In this document: in pieces, positions 1-11,560 of the stretch
Layout: each line of letters starts with the position of its first letter
How positions within the stretch are numbered: the stretch's first letter is position 1
Origin: Pochonia chlamydosporia 170
Lineage: Eukaryota > Ascomycota > Sordariomycetes > Hypocreales > Clavicipitaceae
Direction of reading: 5' to 3'
NCBI RefSeq assembly: GCF_001653235.2
Contig: NW_019154057.1
Location: forward strand, 33,484-97,483
DNA length: 64,000 nt
The notes under the pieces: generated by a model
The model's database searches: none
Seen by the model: the letters and a program-made list of their open reading frames with translations, nothing else
What the model was told of the DNA's origin: nothing
Made by a program: the position numbers and the translations under genes

Positions 1-147
1 CAGGCTAGCTTGGAGCAGCAAATGGAGTGGGCATCAATAGACCAGGTCCTAGAGAACATGGATATTCTCTTTATGCAGTTTGAAAATGCCAAGGTAAGTC
101 ATGAAAAGGCAGTGCAGTCGACTTCTAGACTTTGTGTTAAGTATTAA
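1..147 (+). CDS. 3' part of an unidentified exon running in from the left edge
   Basis: The first frame is open from base 1 and encodes a mostly alpha-helical acidic stretch (it contains EQQMEW and DILFMQFENAK). A good splice donor GTAAGT follows the AAG codon at 91-93, so the real exon probably ends at 93; without splicing the frame runs to a TAA at about 147. The family was not recognised. It may be the end of a host gene interrupted by the Helitron to its right, or a captured exon. Confidence 0.3.
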   Translation, partial: QASLEQQMEWASIDQVLENMDILFMQFENAKVSHEKAVQSTSRLCVKY

Positions 148-232
148 AGCAGGTCAAATACGTGGACAATGCACAAATGGTTAATTCTGTGCATATGGGC
201 TGGTGGGTGCTCTCAAAGTAAAATACTACGTC

Positions 233-284
233 ACCCCTTGCACTTAGACCGGTGGTGCAAAGGGTAGCATCAGCCGAAGGCTGA
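233..284. repeat. Pair of hairpins at the Helitron 3' side
   Basis: Stem ACCCCTTGCAC (233-243) pairs with GTGCAAAGGGT (255-265) with one mismatch. It is followed at 270-284 by TCAGCC-GAA-GGCTGA. Helitron 3' ends characteristically carry a short hairpin, which fits the position downstream of the minus-strand Rep/helicase stop at 383. Confidence 0.5.
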
Positions 285-382
285 GAGTCCGGGGCCAAGC
301 TATTAGCAGAGCAATTACATTATCTAGGCACTGGAGCTCATTTCGGAGCATATCTTCCTGCCACGAGCAGAATCACGTAGAA

Positions 383-3300
383 CTATGCAGAAACATGGTC
401 TATCTTATAGGGATTCCGTGTAAGAACCTGCCGTTTCCTTAGCTCTTGGTCCCTCAGCTTCATCTTCATACCCTCTGGGGGAGACTCATAAAACAGGTGA
501 CTGCGATCAAATGGGGCATCCAGCATTAGGCCCTGGAGCGTTTTCACACGAGAGACAGCTACGTAGCTGAGGCCAGTCTGAAAGTCCCGGCAGGAGAGGT
601 CTGTAACGATCACATCTTCAGTGATGCTTTGCGACTTGTGCACGGTAATAGCGTAGCATACAATCAGGGGAAACTGGGTGCGAGTGCAGAGAGTGGTTCC
701 AATGAGGAAGTCCCTGTCTACTGGAAGAATCGGGACAATCTTTCTGCCATCAGGGGTGGTCAGGAACACCGGTCCGCTATACTTGTCAAACTCCATCATG
801 ATAACACAGAGAGGGTCTTGGACGAGGTCAGCTCCAGGCACCCAGCCAATGTCGTACACCGTGCCACGAGCGCCGTTGCAGAGACCAACTTCTTGCCAGA
901 GGTTGCACGTCAGCATCAGACGGGCGCCAATGCATATGGGGATTTGCTTCGCCAGGTTGCCTGCCTTGTCGTCAGCGGCCGCAGCCGCGCCAAACCCGAC
1001 ATTCTTAGCCTTGACCTGAATGACTGGCCGGCTCAGGCGATCAAGGTGGTAGTGGTTATATTCGTTCACCCTATCTTTAGTGGCATATACTCGTAAGGCT
1101 TTGGCGAACCTGGCGACCTCTTGATCATCTAGCTCTGCCTGTACCCGGCTGGAAAGGAGCTTCCAGGACTCCGCCGATAGTTGGAGCAGCCGCAATTCCC
1201 CGAGAGCTGTGCGAAACGCCTTCTGATCGTCGCCTCGTTGCCGTTGGACAACCTTCAAGAAGACCGATTTATCAAAGCGTCTATACGCGTTCCTGCCTTT
1301 GATCTCTACTCCCTGTACCTCTTTGTCGTAATAGAGCGGCTTCTGTAGCACGGGGGGTAGTTGAAAGAAGTCGCCAACCAGAAGGATGATGAGACCACCA
1401 AAGAACTCATCATTCCTACTCGGGAACGCCTCGCGCAGACGGTCATCGACCCAGGATAGCTGTCGCAGTCCCAGCATGCTCTTCTCATCGATGATTAGAT
1501 ACTTGATGTCCTTGAGCTTTTTCTGGAGCTGGGCCTTATCAATGGCTGAGAGGGGCTTGAAGTCCTTATTGATTGGGAGGTGTAACAGGGAATGCAGGGT
1601 AGTGCCCGATATCTGATTTCCCGCGACGCCAGTGGCCGCGGCACGCCAAACAGGTGTCCCTCTCCCGCCAGCCGCAGCTTGGAGGTGCGCGGAGAGCAGA
1701 TTAATGAGGTATGACTTGCCAGTACCACCTCCACCATCTACATGGAGCAACAACTGAGAAGGCTCCTGATTCAGAAAGTGGTCCATCACCGTATCATACA
1801 CCAGGCGCTGGTCTCGATTTAGGGAATCGCGAGCTTCCAAGGGCTGATGATCCACATCAAGGTCAAGGGGGTTTCCCGCTTTGTGTTGCTTCCAGTAGTC
1901 GCCGTTGAGAATACCATCATCGGTATACCGTCCAGCGTGAGGGGTCCAATCATAATTGATGTCGATGTCTCGGCGGCCGAGCATGTCGATATCCTCTTCC
2001 TCCAGCGGCCGGTCAGGCAGCATGCGGGCGAGTTCATGCCAGTCCTCCTCCACGGTGGGTTCTTCATGGATCTCAAGCTCAAATTCATCGTCCTCTGCCC
2101 TCAATTCATTTGTATCTGGCTCCCCATAATGGTCGTCCGCATGGATGCCATGGTGCTCTCTGCAAAACTTGTACGCAGCCGCGAAGGAATCGAACCGCAG
2201 CCCGCCCACAATGAGCAACTCTTGTGGAGAGCGATGGGGATGCACCATCATTAATTTAACACGGCAGAAGTCATTAAACTGGGGAGATGCCTCCATGGAC
2301 CTGTATCGAGGGAAGTAAGACAGGACTCTCTTCTTCGCGTTGGCAGCGAGTCTCCTCCACGTCTTGAGATTGTACGATTGCAGATACTCGAGGTAGGTTA
2401 CATCCTCATGTTGGTCACTTCTCTCCAGATATTTCCTGTAGCTGCCGACGGTCTCGTTGACATCTTCATCGACGCGATACGAACGTGCGTGTTGCTCCAA
2501 CGGACGGCAGTCCACGGAGACCACCATCCGCGTGCCTTCCTGCAGAGGAATGTTAAGCAGCAGATGGGAAATCTCCTGCGCCGAGTAATCCCTCTCGGCA
2601 ATCAGCTTATTCATTAGGCGGGAGGAGAAGGATAATAGGGGTTGAAGGTGTGCCGTGTGCGGCAAAACTTGGTCTGCGAGCTTACAGTAAGGTTCGGTCT
2701 TCTTCTCAGATTTGCTGCAATACTTGGCAGCGTAGGTAATGACCGCCTGTAAGCTGGTGCAAGGAGATATGTCAATATTGGCAAGCCAGCCTAGTATAAT
2801 GGCGGGATTGAAGTGATTCATGAGATTGTCATTCCGCGCCGCCTCGAAGACGTAGTACGACTTGCCTTCCTTCCTGATCACGGCGGCCAGCTCCCGCAAA
2901 GCACGAGGAAAGTCAAAACGACACTCCCGCTCTGGATTGGCCGCATTGGCCGCCTCAATATCTGCAGCAGCTCCTTCCATGTCCCTGGCCAAATCACCCG
3001 TTCTCGTCCTCACACGCAGGCAGTACGTGGTATTGCACCTGTGGCGCTGGCAGCGGTTGACGATTTGTGAGAGACGCAGGAATGTCAGTTCTGTACTCAG
3101 TGGATCTACGCTCAGGGGGTTGCCCTCACCCTGGGGCATAGTCCTACTCGGCTCAGGATTAATTGCAGTGATGTGCAATCCCCACCCGCGTGCAAAAACA
3201 TCACGAGCGGCTTCATCCGCCATGTCGACTCTTGGGCAATTCTCCATCCAGTACAGGCCATGGTTGTGCGGACTGCCACGCCCTTGCCATTCATACCGAT

Positions 3301-6026
3301 CCCAGTAATCCGTAATGTTGAACTTCTTTCTTAACACGATATCTCGGAAAAAGCAGTACCGGCGGTAGAAATGGAAAGCAGCAATGTGAGGATTCTGACG
3401 CAAAAGTTGGCGCGAGAGACCCATCCTCTCGGACTCGGACGCAGCAAGCCATTCATCATATCGGGGCATGTGCTGGTAGAGGCTCCGCCAGTGTAGATCT
3501 GCCGGGCTGAATGTGATGAATGCACCAGGACATCCAAGGTTGTAGGCATAGGCCTCGAGGTCCTGCCTCTTCCTGTTCCAGAAGGGGCGCGTGCCGCGAA
3601 TAGATACCGCATGTCTTGTGATTGAGTTGATTAGCACCTGCGCCTCGGGATCCTTGCTGTGCTCCAGTGCCTGAATAAGCTGCTCCCGTGTGAGCGGTTC
3701 ATGACTACCATCGTATTGTTTCACGAAAAATTTGGACCGTGCACGGGCCTGTGACCGCATCAGAGTATTGAAGGCGACGAAACGGAAGGTCGGGTGGCGT
3801 GCAAAACGCCCGTCATGCCACCGCATCGCGTGCTCAATGTAGTCCTTGTAATCAATGGAGCGTAGTCGAGGCTCAACAAAGTCGGCTCTCCCGTCGGGGA
3901 AAAGGCACGGAAACGCCAAGGAGAGTAGAGCGTGAGAGCGATTGAACTCATTAATGGGCGTGCGCCGTATATTCGGAAGCAGCAACTGGTGCTGCGCCTG
4001 TGACTCGAAGGTTGTGGCAAGTGCTGGACCATTTTCTGATTCTCCGGCGAGAACGCACCGCAGGGCATCAATCTCCGTGTCCTTGGCTAAGAGGTCCGGC
4101 ACAGCAGCCTCGTCCACCAAGTCTGGTTCTGCCTCTGGATCCCCCTCGGGTCCAACGTCGGCAGCATCCACTTGGCTCTGTGGGATAGCATCCAGGACAT
4201 TGCCATCTTGAGGCAGTTGATTCAGCCGCTCTTCGTCGACGACGATACATCGGTAGCCGGGGTGGTGTCTCCGGAGGTAGTTAAGCCATATGGCCACTGG
4301 CTGGCGGCGTACACGGAACTGGCGGGTGAACTGGCGGCTAAGATTTGCATGGGACGACGTATTGGCAGGACGGAGCAATACAGTGTTCAACTCTTGCGGT
4401 AGGAGCGGGAGTTGGTTGTACACCAACCCAACCTCGCGGAGAAAGTGAACAACATGTCCCCGATATTTGTACTGCTGGCCCCGCACAAGCATAATATTCA
4501 CGTGAACATGAACGCGGGCTATTAATGACTCTTCAGTAGGTGTAAGCTGAGGCAATTGCGTCGGAAGAGAGCCAAAATCCAACTGGTTGTCCACAGAGAA
4601 GAAATACGGCTCTTCGGGGCCGCGTTTATCATCCTTTCGACAGCAACGCGCACAAATGCCATCCGAATCGATATTCATCTGGAACCAGCGCTCTTGACAC
4701 CGACCGCAAAGTTGCATTTGATCATTGTCAAGCTTTGTCCAGAACTCACGGAGGATTGCTTTATCACGACAAGTCAAGGCGCAAGCGTCCAGGTCACCAT
4801 TCCATACCGGATCTTGTGCGTGAAATACCGCCGATTCTTCAGGTGGAATCATCACTGGACTCCGGTACCGTCGTGGCGGCCTCGACGCTCTAGTTTGCCT
4901 TCGAGACTGTCTTGGCCGCCCTCCTGCACCAGGCGCAGGACCACGGCGACCACGCTTCGGCTGTGTGGAATGCTGCCGCCGCAAGCGATGGCGAGCAGGG
5001 CTTTCGTCTATGGAATCATCATCGCCGTTGCAGTCTTCGTCCCCTGGATCGGAATTACATTCCACCCCTAATTGCTCGAGGTACCTCCGTGGTCGAGCAG
5101 GCGAAAGGAGTAAGTTGAAAAAGTCCTCGGCGTCAAGATCAGATTCGCAGAACTGTCCCCTGTCACCCGCTTCCTTGGTTATTCCATCCACATCTAGAAG
5201 CTCGTCTGACTGTAGTCGATCTTGACTCCCATCTATGTTTCGTGGTCAGCCTGAACAGACTACTGAGGCCACAGCACCTGGATACCTTCTCTCGGCTCAC
5301 CAGGAGCTTCAAAACCACCGATTTGAGATATCGAGGGAGTCAGTGACACAGACTCCCCTGCACGGCGCCGCGAACGACGGTCGCGCCGGATAGCGGCTAG
5401 TTTGGTCCTTGCCCTGGCCGTCGAAGCATCATCTTGCGAGTCCTTCCCGCCCTTGTGGAATCCAGCAGCGAGGTAAGAGTAACCCACACGAATTGTGCTG
5501 CTTCGGACAGCAGAGGCATCAGAGTGTGAGGCGATTGACTGGGCCGTTGGCTGCACTGGTGGTGAGGGAGCTAGAGCCCGGAAGAGCCGCGAGCTCGGTT
5601 GGGTTGGTGGAATTGGAGTCCCCAGCACTATCCGGGGCTGGCTCTGCTGAGTATTTGACTCTCCGAATAACTTCCTGGCTGTAGGAGTTTGCTGCAACCT
5701 CTGTGGAGATGTGGGCTGGGTTCCGGTCCTCTCCTTGTTGGGCGATAAGCCAGCTTCTCCGTCAGTTCTCTTCAGACTGAGACTCTCACTACGGATGGCG
5801 AGGTTCCTCAATGTTTGGATCGCGCCTCTGGATCTGGAGTGCTTCAATTACTTAGCATTGAACCCGCTGCATAGTGGAACCTGAAACTAACATGAAAATT
5901 GTTCTTATTACGGCAATCGAGACAGTTTTTCGTGCTTCCGGCAGACTTCCTTTTGCTGACGAAATCATCTGCTGGTCTCGCCTCGCCACAACGGGCGCAG
6001 ACAATGGAAATCATGTCCATGTCCAT
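383..6026 (-). CDS. Helitron Rep/helicase, three exons
   Basis: This is the replication initiator and helicase that moves the Helitron by rolling-circle transposition. Proposed exons on the minus strand are 6026-5892, 5841-5286 and 5232-383 (5541 nt, 1846 aa). Intron 1 has donor GTTAGT and a CTAAG branch; intron 2 has donor GTATCC, a CTGAC branch and a CATAG acceptor. All joins keep frame. Exon 1 encodes a small CxxC...CxxC zinc module (CARCG and CLDC). Exon 2 is basic and Ser/Pro rich. Exon 3 has a second Cys cluster (CGRCQ, CARCC), the Rep HUH-type motif GSPHNHGLYW near residue 890, the catalytic Tyr region YAAKYCSK near 1060, Walker A GGGGTGKS near 1400, Walker B LIIDE, and the C-terminal helicase motif TVHKSQS. 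The large exon has no internal stop, so the element may be autonomous. The first two exons could instead be a separate upstream gene, but the spacing and phases favour one gene. Confidence 0.8.
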
Positions 6027-6362
6027 GATAGAGCTCCCGGGAAATAGGTTTAGGACCCATTACCCAATCTAACGAAGAGAAGACGCATAGAAGCGCTGAA
6101 ATGGAGAAACTGGTGATGATCAGCTCAATGTGATGATATAAACAGAGGATGGCCTTTTGGGTAAACAAACGGGCAACAGGCTGCCAGCGGCAGCAGGCAA
6201 ATGTCGACAGCTGGCCAAGCGCCACGGCCCACCTTGTTGGTGCCACCATCCAATTGCCGATGGATTTGCGACTGCCAATACAAAATTCAGGCCAATCAGA
6301 ATCCGAGAAACTTATTGCATCAAACCCTCATTACCGGGAGAAACTTATGGATTAATGTAGAG

Positions 6363-6377
6363 TCAGCCTTCGGCTGA
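6363..6377. repeat. Hairpin at the Helitron 5' side
   Basis: TCAGCC-TTC-GGCTGA is the exact reverse complement of the hairpin at 270-284. It lies about 340 bp upstream of the first Rep/helicase exon. On the minus strand it is directly followed by CTCTACATTAATCC, which contains a TC start but is not preceded by the expected A. Confidence 0.4.
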
Positions 6378-6537
6378 ACTAGAAAACTTCCCGTTCGTCC
6401 GAAGCAAATAATTGCTTTTTCCGGCTATTCTCAGTTCTCATAGCCGACGCCATGACAGCCAGCATTTACACCAAGTTTGCTTGTTCTATCAACAGAGGCA
6501 GTTTTATCCGACAAATATACTCTGGGAGTATTCGGGT

Positions 6538-6620
6538 CCTGGAGGAACAAGAATCAACTCATTACATTGAAGAGACAGTAGAATTGTCTCCGTGATACTG
6601 TAGTGCCATCATATTTCTGA
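6538..6620 (+). repeat. About 80-bp dispersed repeat, copy 1
   Basis: This stretch closely resembles 11937-12025; the core CCGTGAYACTGTAGTGCC followed by a conserved TATTTCT-ACACCA motif is shared. The order and spacing of shared blocks are kept over roughly 80 bp. The nature of the element is unknown. It abuts the hAT relic that starts near 6629. Confidence 0.45.
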
Positions 6621-6628
6621 CACCATCA

Positions 6629-6951
6629 CTAAAAGCCATGGTGCCCACCGCCTGCTAAAGCTATCGCTGCCTTCGTTTGGATACAATTTATCAGCATCGA
6701 CCGTCCAAAATCTAGGAAAAGCAGGCGATCCAAATACCGTCACTTCTAGAAAGATCTTATAGCGACCTTTGTTAAGAGGCCGAAACAGCCTGCCCGGCAG
6801 CAACAAGAGAGAGCATCAAGCTCAGTATTTCTCAAACAGGAAATATATATTTGTAAGCATGTACTTGTACGTACTATCGAGCTGTACGTACGGTACTTAG
6901 GCCAAAATACAGGACGTACGTACGTACGTGTACTATAGAGTCGCATCACTA
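6629..6951 (+). mobile_element. Internally deleted relic of the 48-kb hAT family
   Basis: Bases about 6629-6800 align with the 5' coding region of the hAT transposase at 48517-48735 (shared blocks such as GCTGCCTT-GTTTGG and GCAACAAGAG), but with frame-breaking differences. They then join directly to a copy of that element's 3' tail, including GTACGTACGGTACT and the terminal CATCACTA that ends at 6951. The middle of the transposase is missing. Such deletion derivatives are typical of non-autonomous hAT copies. The left terminus and the 8-bp duplication could not be identified. Confidence 0.65.
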
Positions 6952-7019
6952 CTCATTGGCACTAGCATCATGGCTGGTGGAGCAATGCCCTCTTTATCAG
7001 TGTTCAGTGATAGCCGCTC

Positions 7020-8421
7020 CTACCGATAATCACAGTCAGCTTCTGCCCCTTGCTCATAGCAAATGTCTATGAGGTCTTCCCAGCTCTCTCTTGTTGGACT
7101 TCCTAATTGAACCGGGCTTTGGGGATCCTCATGAAAAGTACTGTTAAATCGCATGATTTCCAAGCCGCCAAGTGTCTCCGATCCTCCACTTGTTGGCCTC
7201 TCAGATTCAGCCAACGATGGCAACATTGGAACGGGCTCAACGGATTGAGTACTCTGGAGCGAGGAGTCACTGCTGGCAAGACTAAGCCATGATCGTCTTG
7301 GAAGGGTGTGATGTTCTTCCTCCTCCGCAACGTCTGGCAACGTTTCGTACGATACTGGAGTTGAAATCGCCAGTGGCCATGTTGAATCTCGAGCACCAAA
7401 CATAACACCGCAGTATTGTTTTTCGTCAGGCGAAGAATGTTCTTGCTGAATAGATGAGTTCTGCCCATGTGGGCTAGTATCATCGACGATGTGACCAGAT
7501 GCTTCGGGACTGAAATTGGGGGGTTGGCAGAATTCGTTGTTTATCTGAGCCCTGTTAACTGCTGCGATGTTAATGGCATGTGTGCTGTCTTGGCAGCAGG
7601 ATTGCTTGCTGGAAACCCGAGGAGGTGGTGAATTCTTTCGAAGTTTTTCTAGTGGTAGAATGTGCCTAAGAAGCTGACGATGTTCTGACGCGGGGGCAGT
7701 ATGATGAGACACTAGAAGCGGACGAGAGCTAGGTCCTGAGGTTGGTGCTTCGCACAGATCGCCCATCGAGTCTGATGACAATTTACGGGGAAGAGGATAC
7801 CGGATTGCTTCGAATGCGCCAGTCGAAGCTTCGTTCAATGTCTCTGCGCCATTCACAGGATCCCCGCCGTTGCATACATTATTCCGTTGTGTGTGAGTGA
7901 CGTAGTGGAAGTTAAATAAGCCTAAATCTTGCCGTCGTCTCTGGGCAGATTCATAGCGAGATTGTTTTCTCCTGGAAAATATGGATGGAATGATTCCCTT
8001 TCCTCCAGCAGCGTTTTTAGCAGGCATATCTCCCGTATATGCTTGGCTAACAGAAGAACTCTGAGCACTACTTTCGTGTTTTGGTTTGCCTCGGTGATGG
8101 AAGAAGCCCTTTCCAAAACATTGTATGCTCTCAGAACCATTTCGAGGTGAGGCGCTGTTATCATTAGATTTAATTGACGTGGTTCGGACAAGGGACAGGT
8201 CATCTAGTGCCAACTCCCGACTTGTACGGTTAGACGTGTTGACGAAGACAAGGATAAAGCCAAAGAGGCGTCTTACGGTCATGGTGCATTTCTAAATTGG
8301 ACGCCCGCTTCATGTGCTTCTTGAGCTGCCGCAACTCCTCAGGAGAAAGAGAACTATCGACAGAATGTGCAAAGGCCTCCACAATATTCGCACTCGACAA
8401 GACAATTAACCCGAATTCCAT
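7020..8421 (-). CDS. Unknown protein, two exons
   Basis: Proposed exons on the minus strand are 8421-8277 and 8203-7020, with donor GTAAGA, branch TCTAACC and acceptor CACTAG (intron 73 bp), giving 442 aa. The ATG at 8421 opens a hydrophobic/helical N-terminus (starts MEFGLIVLSSANI, then a basic KKHMKRAS helix). This resembles the short N-terminal helix domains on many fungal multi-domain proteins, but no family is recognised. The rest is low complexity, rich in Ser, Pro, Gln and charged residues, with a C-terminal acidic segment (VAEEEE) and no transmembrane segment. Absence of stops over 1.2 kb supports a real gene. The acceptor is less certain because closer AGs give a stop. Confidence 0.5.
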
Positions 8422-8464
8422 GGTGACGTCTTTGGGAGATGACCACGCGCCATGGGCGGGCAGG

Positions 8465-8673
8465 GTAATATTTGTAACGGGCGTGGCCCGTGTCTATTCA
8501 ACAAAAGGGTGCCTCCATATTGTCTATCTAAAACTAAGGAGAAAGGAAAGATCAGAGCTCGAGGCGAGCCTCGAGCTCGTGGTCAAGTAGTCGTTGAGAC
8601 TAAGCGAAATAACCTAATTACAGACCTGGCTCTGCCAGGTCTCAGATACCGGGCGTAGCCCGTGACAATATTT
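8465..8673 (+). mobile_element. MITE-like element with hairpin termini, copy 1
   Basis: About 209 bp. The left end (near 8465) carries a TAATATTTG-type start followed by the mini-hairpin ACGGGC-GTG-GCCCGT. The right end carries GGGC-GTA-GCCC followed by GTGACAATATTTA, the inverted counterpart of the left end. Inside are two further palindromes (a GAGCTCGAGGC-type stem near 8555 and GACCTGGC-TCT-GCCAGGTC near 8622). A diverged second copy is at 60945-61100. There is no coding capacity. No transposase in the window has matching ends. Confidence 0.55.
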
Positions 8674-8680
8674 AGCTCCC

Positions 8681-9408
8681 GATAGCCAAACACTTGTTTC
8701 TAGTCAATGAGTTGAAATCTAGCGACAAACGGTGAGCTGGCAGAGCTGGTGTTTTTTGTTTCTTTGAATCCGAGCTAGTCGGCTACCGCCAGTCTAATCC
8801 ACTACTACTATCCTTAAAGGAAGTTTTGCCAATCCTCCCTAAGTTTATGTTAAGCCAAACACCAAGCGCCAGCGATGTTCATGGCCGGGCTGATCCCACT
8901 TTCGACCTTGCCCGATTCTGTTCCAGCTCCTGACGCAACTCCAATATTTGTCGGCTTCAGCTCTCAATTGGTGAGAGGACAAGGCCTTGCGCCGAAGGTA
9001 AGCTTTCAACGGCTGTGACGCGTACGCGGGCACCCCGAAGGTGTAGCAAGTGCCACGCAGTTGGCCATGTCAAGTCCTCGAAGGTCTGCCCTTGGCGACG
9101 ATCAAAACCACTCACTGAATTAGACTTGGACGATCTGTAGAGAAGCACCACTGTAGCTGAAGGGATGGACGAATTATCCACAGACGAGAGGCAAGAGGAA
9201 CGATGTATAATAGTCATACCGTAACGTAGCTGCAAAAATATGGCCTCTGTATTTGTTACTTCTTTCTTGACGATGTCGTACAGTACGTTCATGGATTCTG
9301 TGTTGAACATCACAGCGGAACACACATGATCCATAGATGGAAGCAGCGTATTTCTTCTATAAAATAGAGATATGACCAACGTATGCGGAAGTGATAGGCT
9401 GGAACCTC
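8681..9408. other. Intergenic region, nothing recognised
   Basis: Short open frames only, none with recognisable protein similarity or convincing splice structure. No strong repeats were seen between the MITE and the pogo element. Confidence 0.4.
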
Positions 9409-9410
9409 TA

Positions 9411-9509
9411 CTCGTGCCACGCCCCACTTTACTTGGAACTCGCAAGCTCGCACCACCTAAAGGTGGTGCTGGACACCCATATAATCAGGACACCCAAATA
9501 ACCACTTTT
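9411..9509 (+). repeat. Left terminal inverted repeat of the pogo-like element
   Basis: About 99 bp, inverted copy at 11561-11659 with about two mismatches. The internal 18-bp palindrome could act as a transposase-binding or structural feature; this is inference. Confidence 0.9.
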
Positions 9510-9533
9510 GGAACCTTTCTTACTAGAATCGCT

Positions 9534-11137
9534 TCAACAGCCGCCTACCAACTTAGAATCGACTACTTCTACTCTTCCCAGTCTTTCAGAAGCCCTCCAT
9601 TTACGGGCCACTTTTGCTGCTTCTTCAATTACACGTTTGCGGGTGATGAGCGCCCGCAACTCTGCGGCCTCGACCATCCTCCTCGCCTTAGCCAGTTGGT
9701 CTTCCTCCCTCTGTCTCACCATCTCACGACCCTGGGCTACTGTTAACACCCCTCCTGACTGTAATGGACTATTCTTCAAGGCATTACGTTGTTGTGCGAG
9801 ATGCTCAGCCATTTTGGTGCTCCCCAAGTCCCTCTTGGTTTGTATTAGCTCCGTAGCCAATGATAGCGATCCTCTGATGAAGCGACTCATTTCGTAACGA
9901 AGATTAGGGTCAAGATCTTCATCTTCCCTGATTACTCTACTGACCCTATCAGCGACCTTGTTCATTTGACGAAGTGTTACCGGAGTCCCAAATGGCGAGG
10001 ACTGTAATACAGTGGAAGGCGGAGAAGGAGTGCTTTCGGGTTGCCGAGCGGCTAAGATTTCGAGGACTGCCTGTGGATTGAAGGGATGGATCCCAGTTTT
10101 CTTAAATGCCGAGCGTATTGTACTCCCCTTAAACACTTGATCTCGCACATTGCCTATACAAGAAAGGAACTCAAGCTTGCCAATATGGACAAGTCCATCT
10201 CGAACCAAAATATCCAGAGCTTTTGCATGGTAGTGCTTCAGTGGCTGAAAGACTACAACATCAAGAGGTTGGAGGATATGCGTAAGGTTTGGGGGCATAC
10301 CAAAGGGGATGATATCGTGATCAGCACAGTACTGGATAAACCGCTTGGTGTGGTGCGAACCGTGACCATCCACAATAAGAAGACGCTTCCTTCCCAGGGA
10401 GCTCTTCGCCGACCACTTATTGAAGTGCTCAAGCCACTCAAGACTTATCTCATCGTTTGAATAGCCACTAGGAGTTGGCCTGATGGCAGCGTTGTCATCC
10501 AAACCAGGCACCCCATACCACTTGGCCATGTGCATCTGCCCCGAAAGGATGAGAAACGCAGGGAGCACACGCCCTCCTGCAGAGATACTCTCGATCGCAG
10601 TGGCAGACTCTCTGTTCTCGGGCAACCCGAAATAATGAGCCCTCTTCCTTCTAGTGTCAATGAATTGGTCCTTTCCAATCCCAATGCGGAATCCAGTCTC
10701 ATCCATATTCCAGACAGGGGGGATCCCCTCTTCGATCAGGATAGTAGAGAGCTGTTGGAAATAAGTATGACTCTTTCTAGATCCTCAGAAGCCTGGCCAT
10801 CTGAATTCATCTTCTTCTGGAGCCTTTTACTATACTTGTGGCGTTTCAGAAAGCGTGCAGTCCACTTTCCTCCAACAGTCAGAGATTCTCCTGGTCCAGA
10901 CCGCTCTTTCAATATTGTATTTGCCGCGTCAGTAACAAACTCAGTACGCACTGCAAGATTGATACGATCAAGGCGATCAATATAGCGGCATAATGCCTTC
11001 TCTTCGGGGACAGTAAGCTTTGCGTGAGTGGGTGGGCGATCGGAGAGCGCGGTGCGACCCTCGAGGCGGTAACGCAGTCGTCCGCGGGGAACGCCAAACT
11101 CTCGCGCAACTGTGGCAATTTTGGCATGGGGAAATTG
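9534..11137 (-). pseudogene. pogo-family transposase (HTH_psq, CENP-B HTH, DDE), frameshifted
   Basis: A DDE transposase that would cut and paste the surrounding element. The N-terminal part (11137 to about 10770) contains an HTH_psq-like helix (KIATVAREFGVPRGRLRYRL) and a CENP-B-type HTH with GKWTARFLKRH. The catalytic part (about 10800-9534) has NMDETGF, IVDGHGSHHT and a QPLDVVVFQPLKHYH block carrying the third acidic residue. Between QASEDLERV and HTYFQQLSTIL (near 10770-10780) the frame shifts by one base without splice signals. A TGA also precedes the HTH at 11138-11140, so the true start is lost or in an unseen exon. The tail is a Lys/Arg/Glu-rich coiled region. Confidence 0.85.
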
Positions 11138-11560
11138 TCAGACAGTTACGGGCACACATCACGTGAACGGAGCATGAAGTGGAAGCAGTTGGACTAGAGA
11201 CAGGAAGCGTTTTGGCAAAGGCGTCTTCGATGAATTGGATGAGAATTATCTTGGAATTATCTGAAGAACAAATGAAAGTAAGGAATGAATGCGGCTATTT
11301 ATCTTGTGAGCAGCTTCGCCGCTTCGGCGAGGCTGTAACAAGTAACCATGTCTGATACAATCTCAAGACCAGGAGTCGTTGATGATACAATGCCGCGTCG
11401 CGGTATTGTAAGAAGCAACGACTTACACCATATTGAAGTCGTGATAGCTGACAGAAATTCCCCAATGTACTGTAGGGCTTCCTGAATCCTTCCTTCCATT
11501 TTAGTAGGTCATAAGATCAAAGGTGGCCGCAAAAGCACGTAGTTTCCCATGATGGTGCAA

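Larger units (their letters stand above)
233..6377 (-). mobile_element. Helitron (rolling-circle transposon), approximate extent
   Basis: The element is defined by its Rep/helicase gene on the minus strand. Ends were not proven. Two marks suggest limits. At the 3' side (low coordinates) an 11-bp stem hairpin lies at 233-265, followed by the perfect 15-nt hairpin TCAGCCGAAGGCTGA at 270-284. The reverse complement of that 15-mer occurs at 6363-6377, upstream of the gene's first exon. Canonical 5' TC and 3' CTRR ends in an A-T target were not seen convincingly, so it may be a non-canonical Helitron of the kind described in fungi, or the ends may lie slightly outside these marks. Confidence 0.65.

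Noticed and set aside
270..284. TCAGCC-GAA-GGCTGA as a transcription terminator
   Set aside because: Intrinsic hairpin-terminators are bacterial; in this fungal context it fits a Helitron 3' hairpin better.
629..1096. Open frame on the plus strand opposite the Helitron gene
   Set aside because: Lies antisense to the Rep/helicase coding sequence, where the minus-strand frame shows clear conserved motifs.
2160..2200. tRNA-like GAATCGAAC string
   Set aside because: Lies within Helitron coding sequence and lacks cloverleaf arms; coincidental match.
3220..3260. Possible split or pseudogene break in the Rep motif
   Set aside because: The frame is continuous across the HUH-type motif; no stop or shift seen.
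10086..10460. 124-aa plus-strand frame within the pogo-like element
   Set aside because: Antisense to the DDE transposase catalytic region; no independent support.
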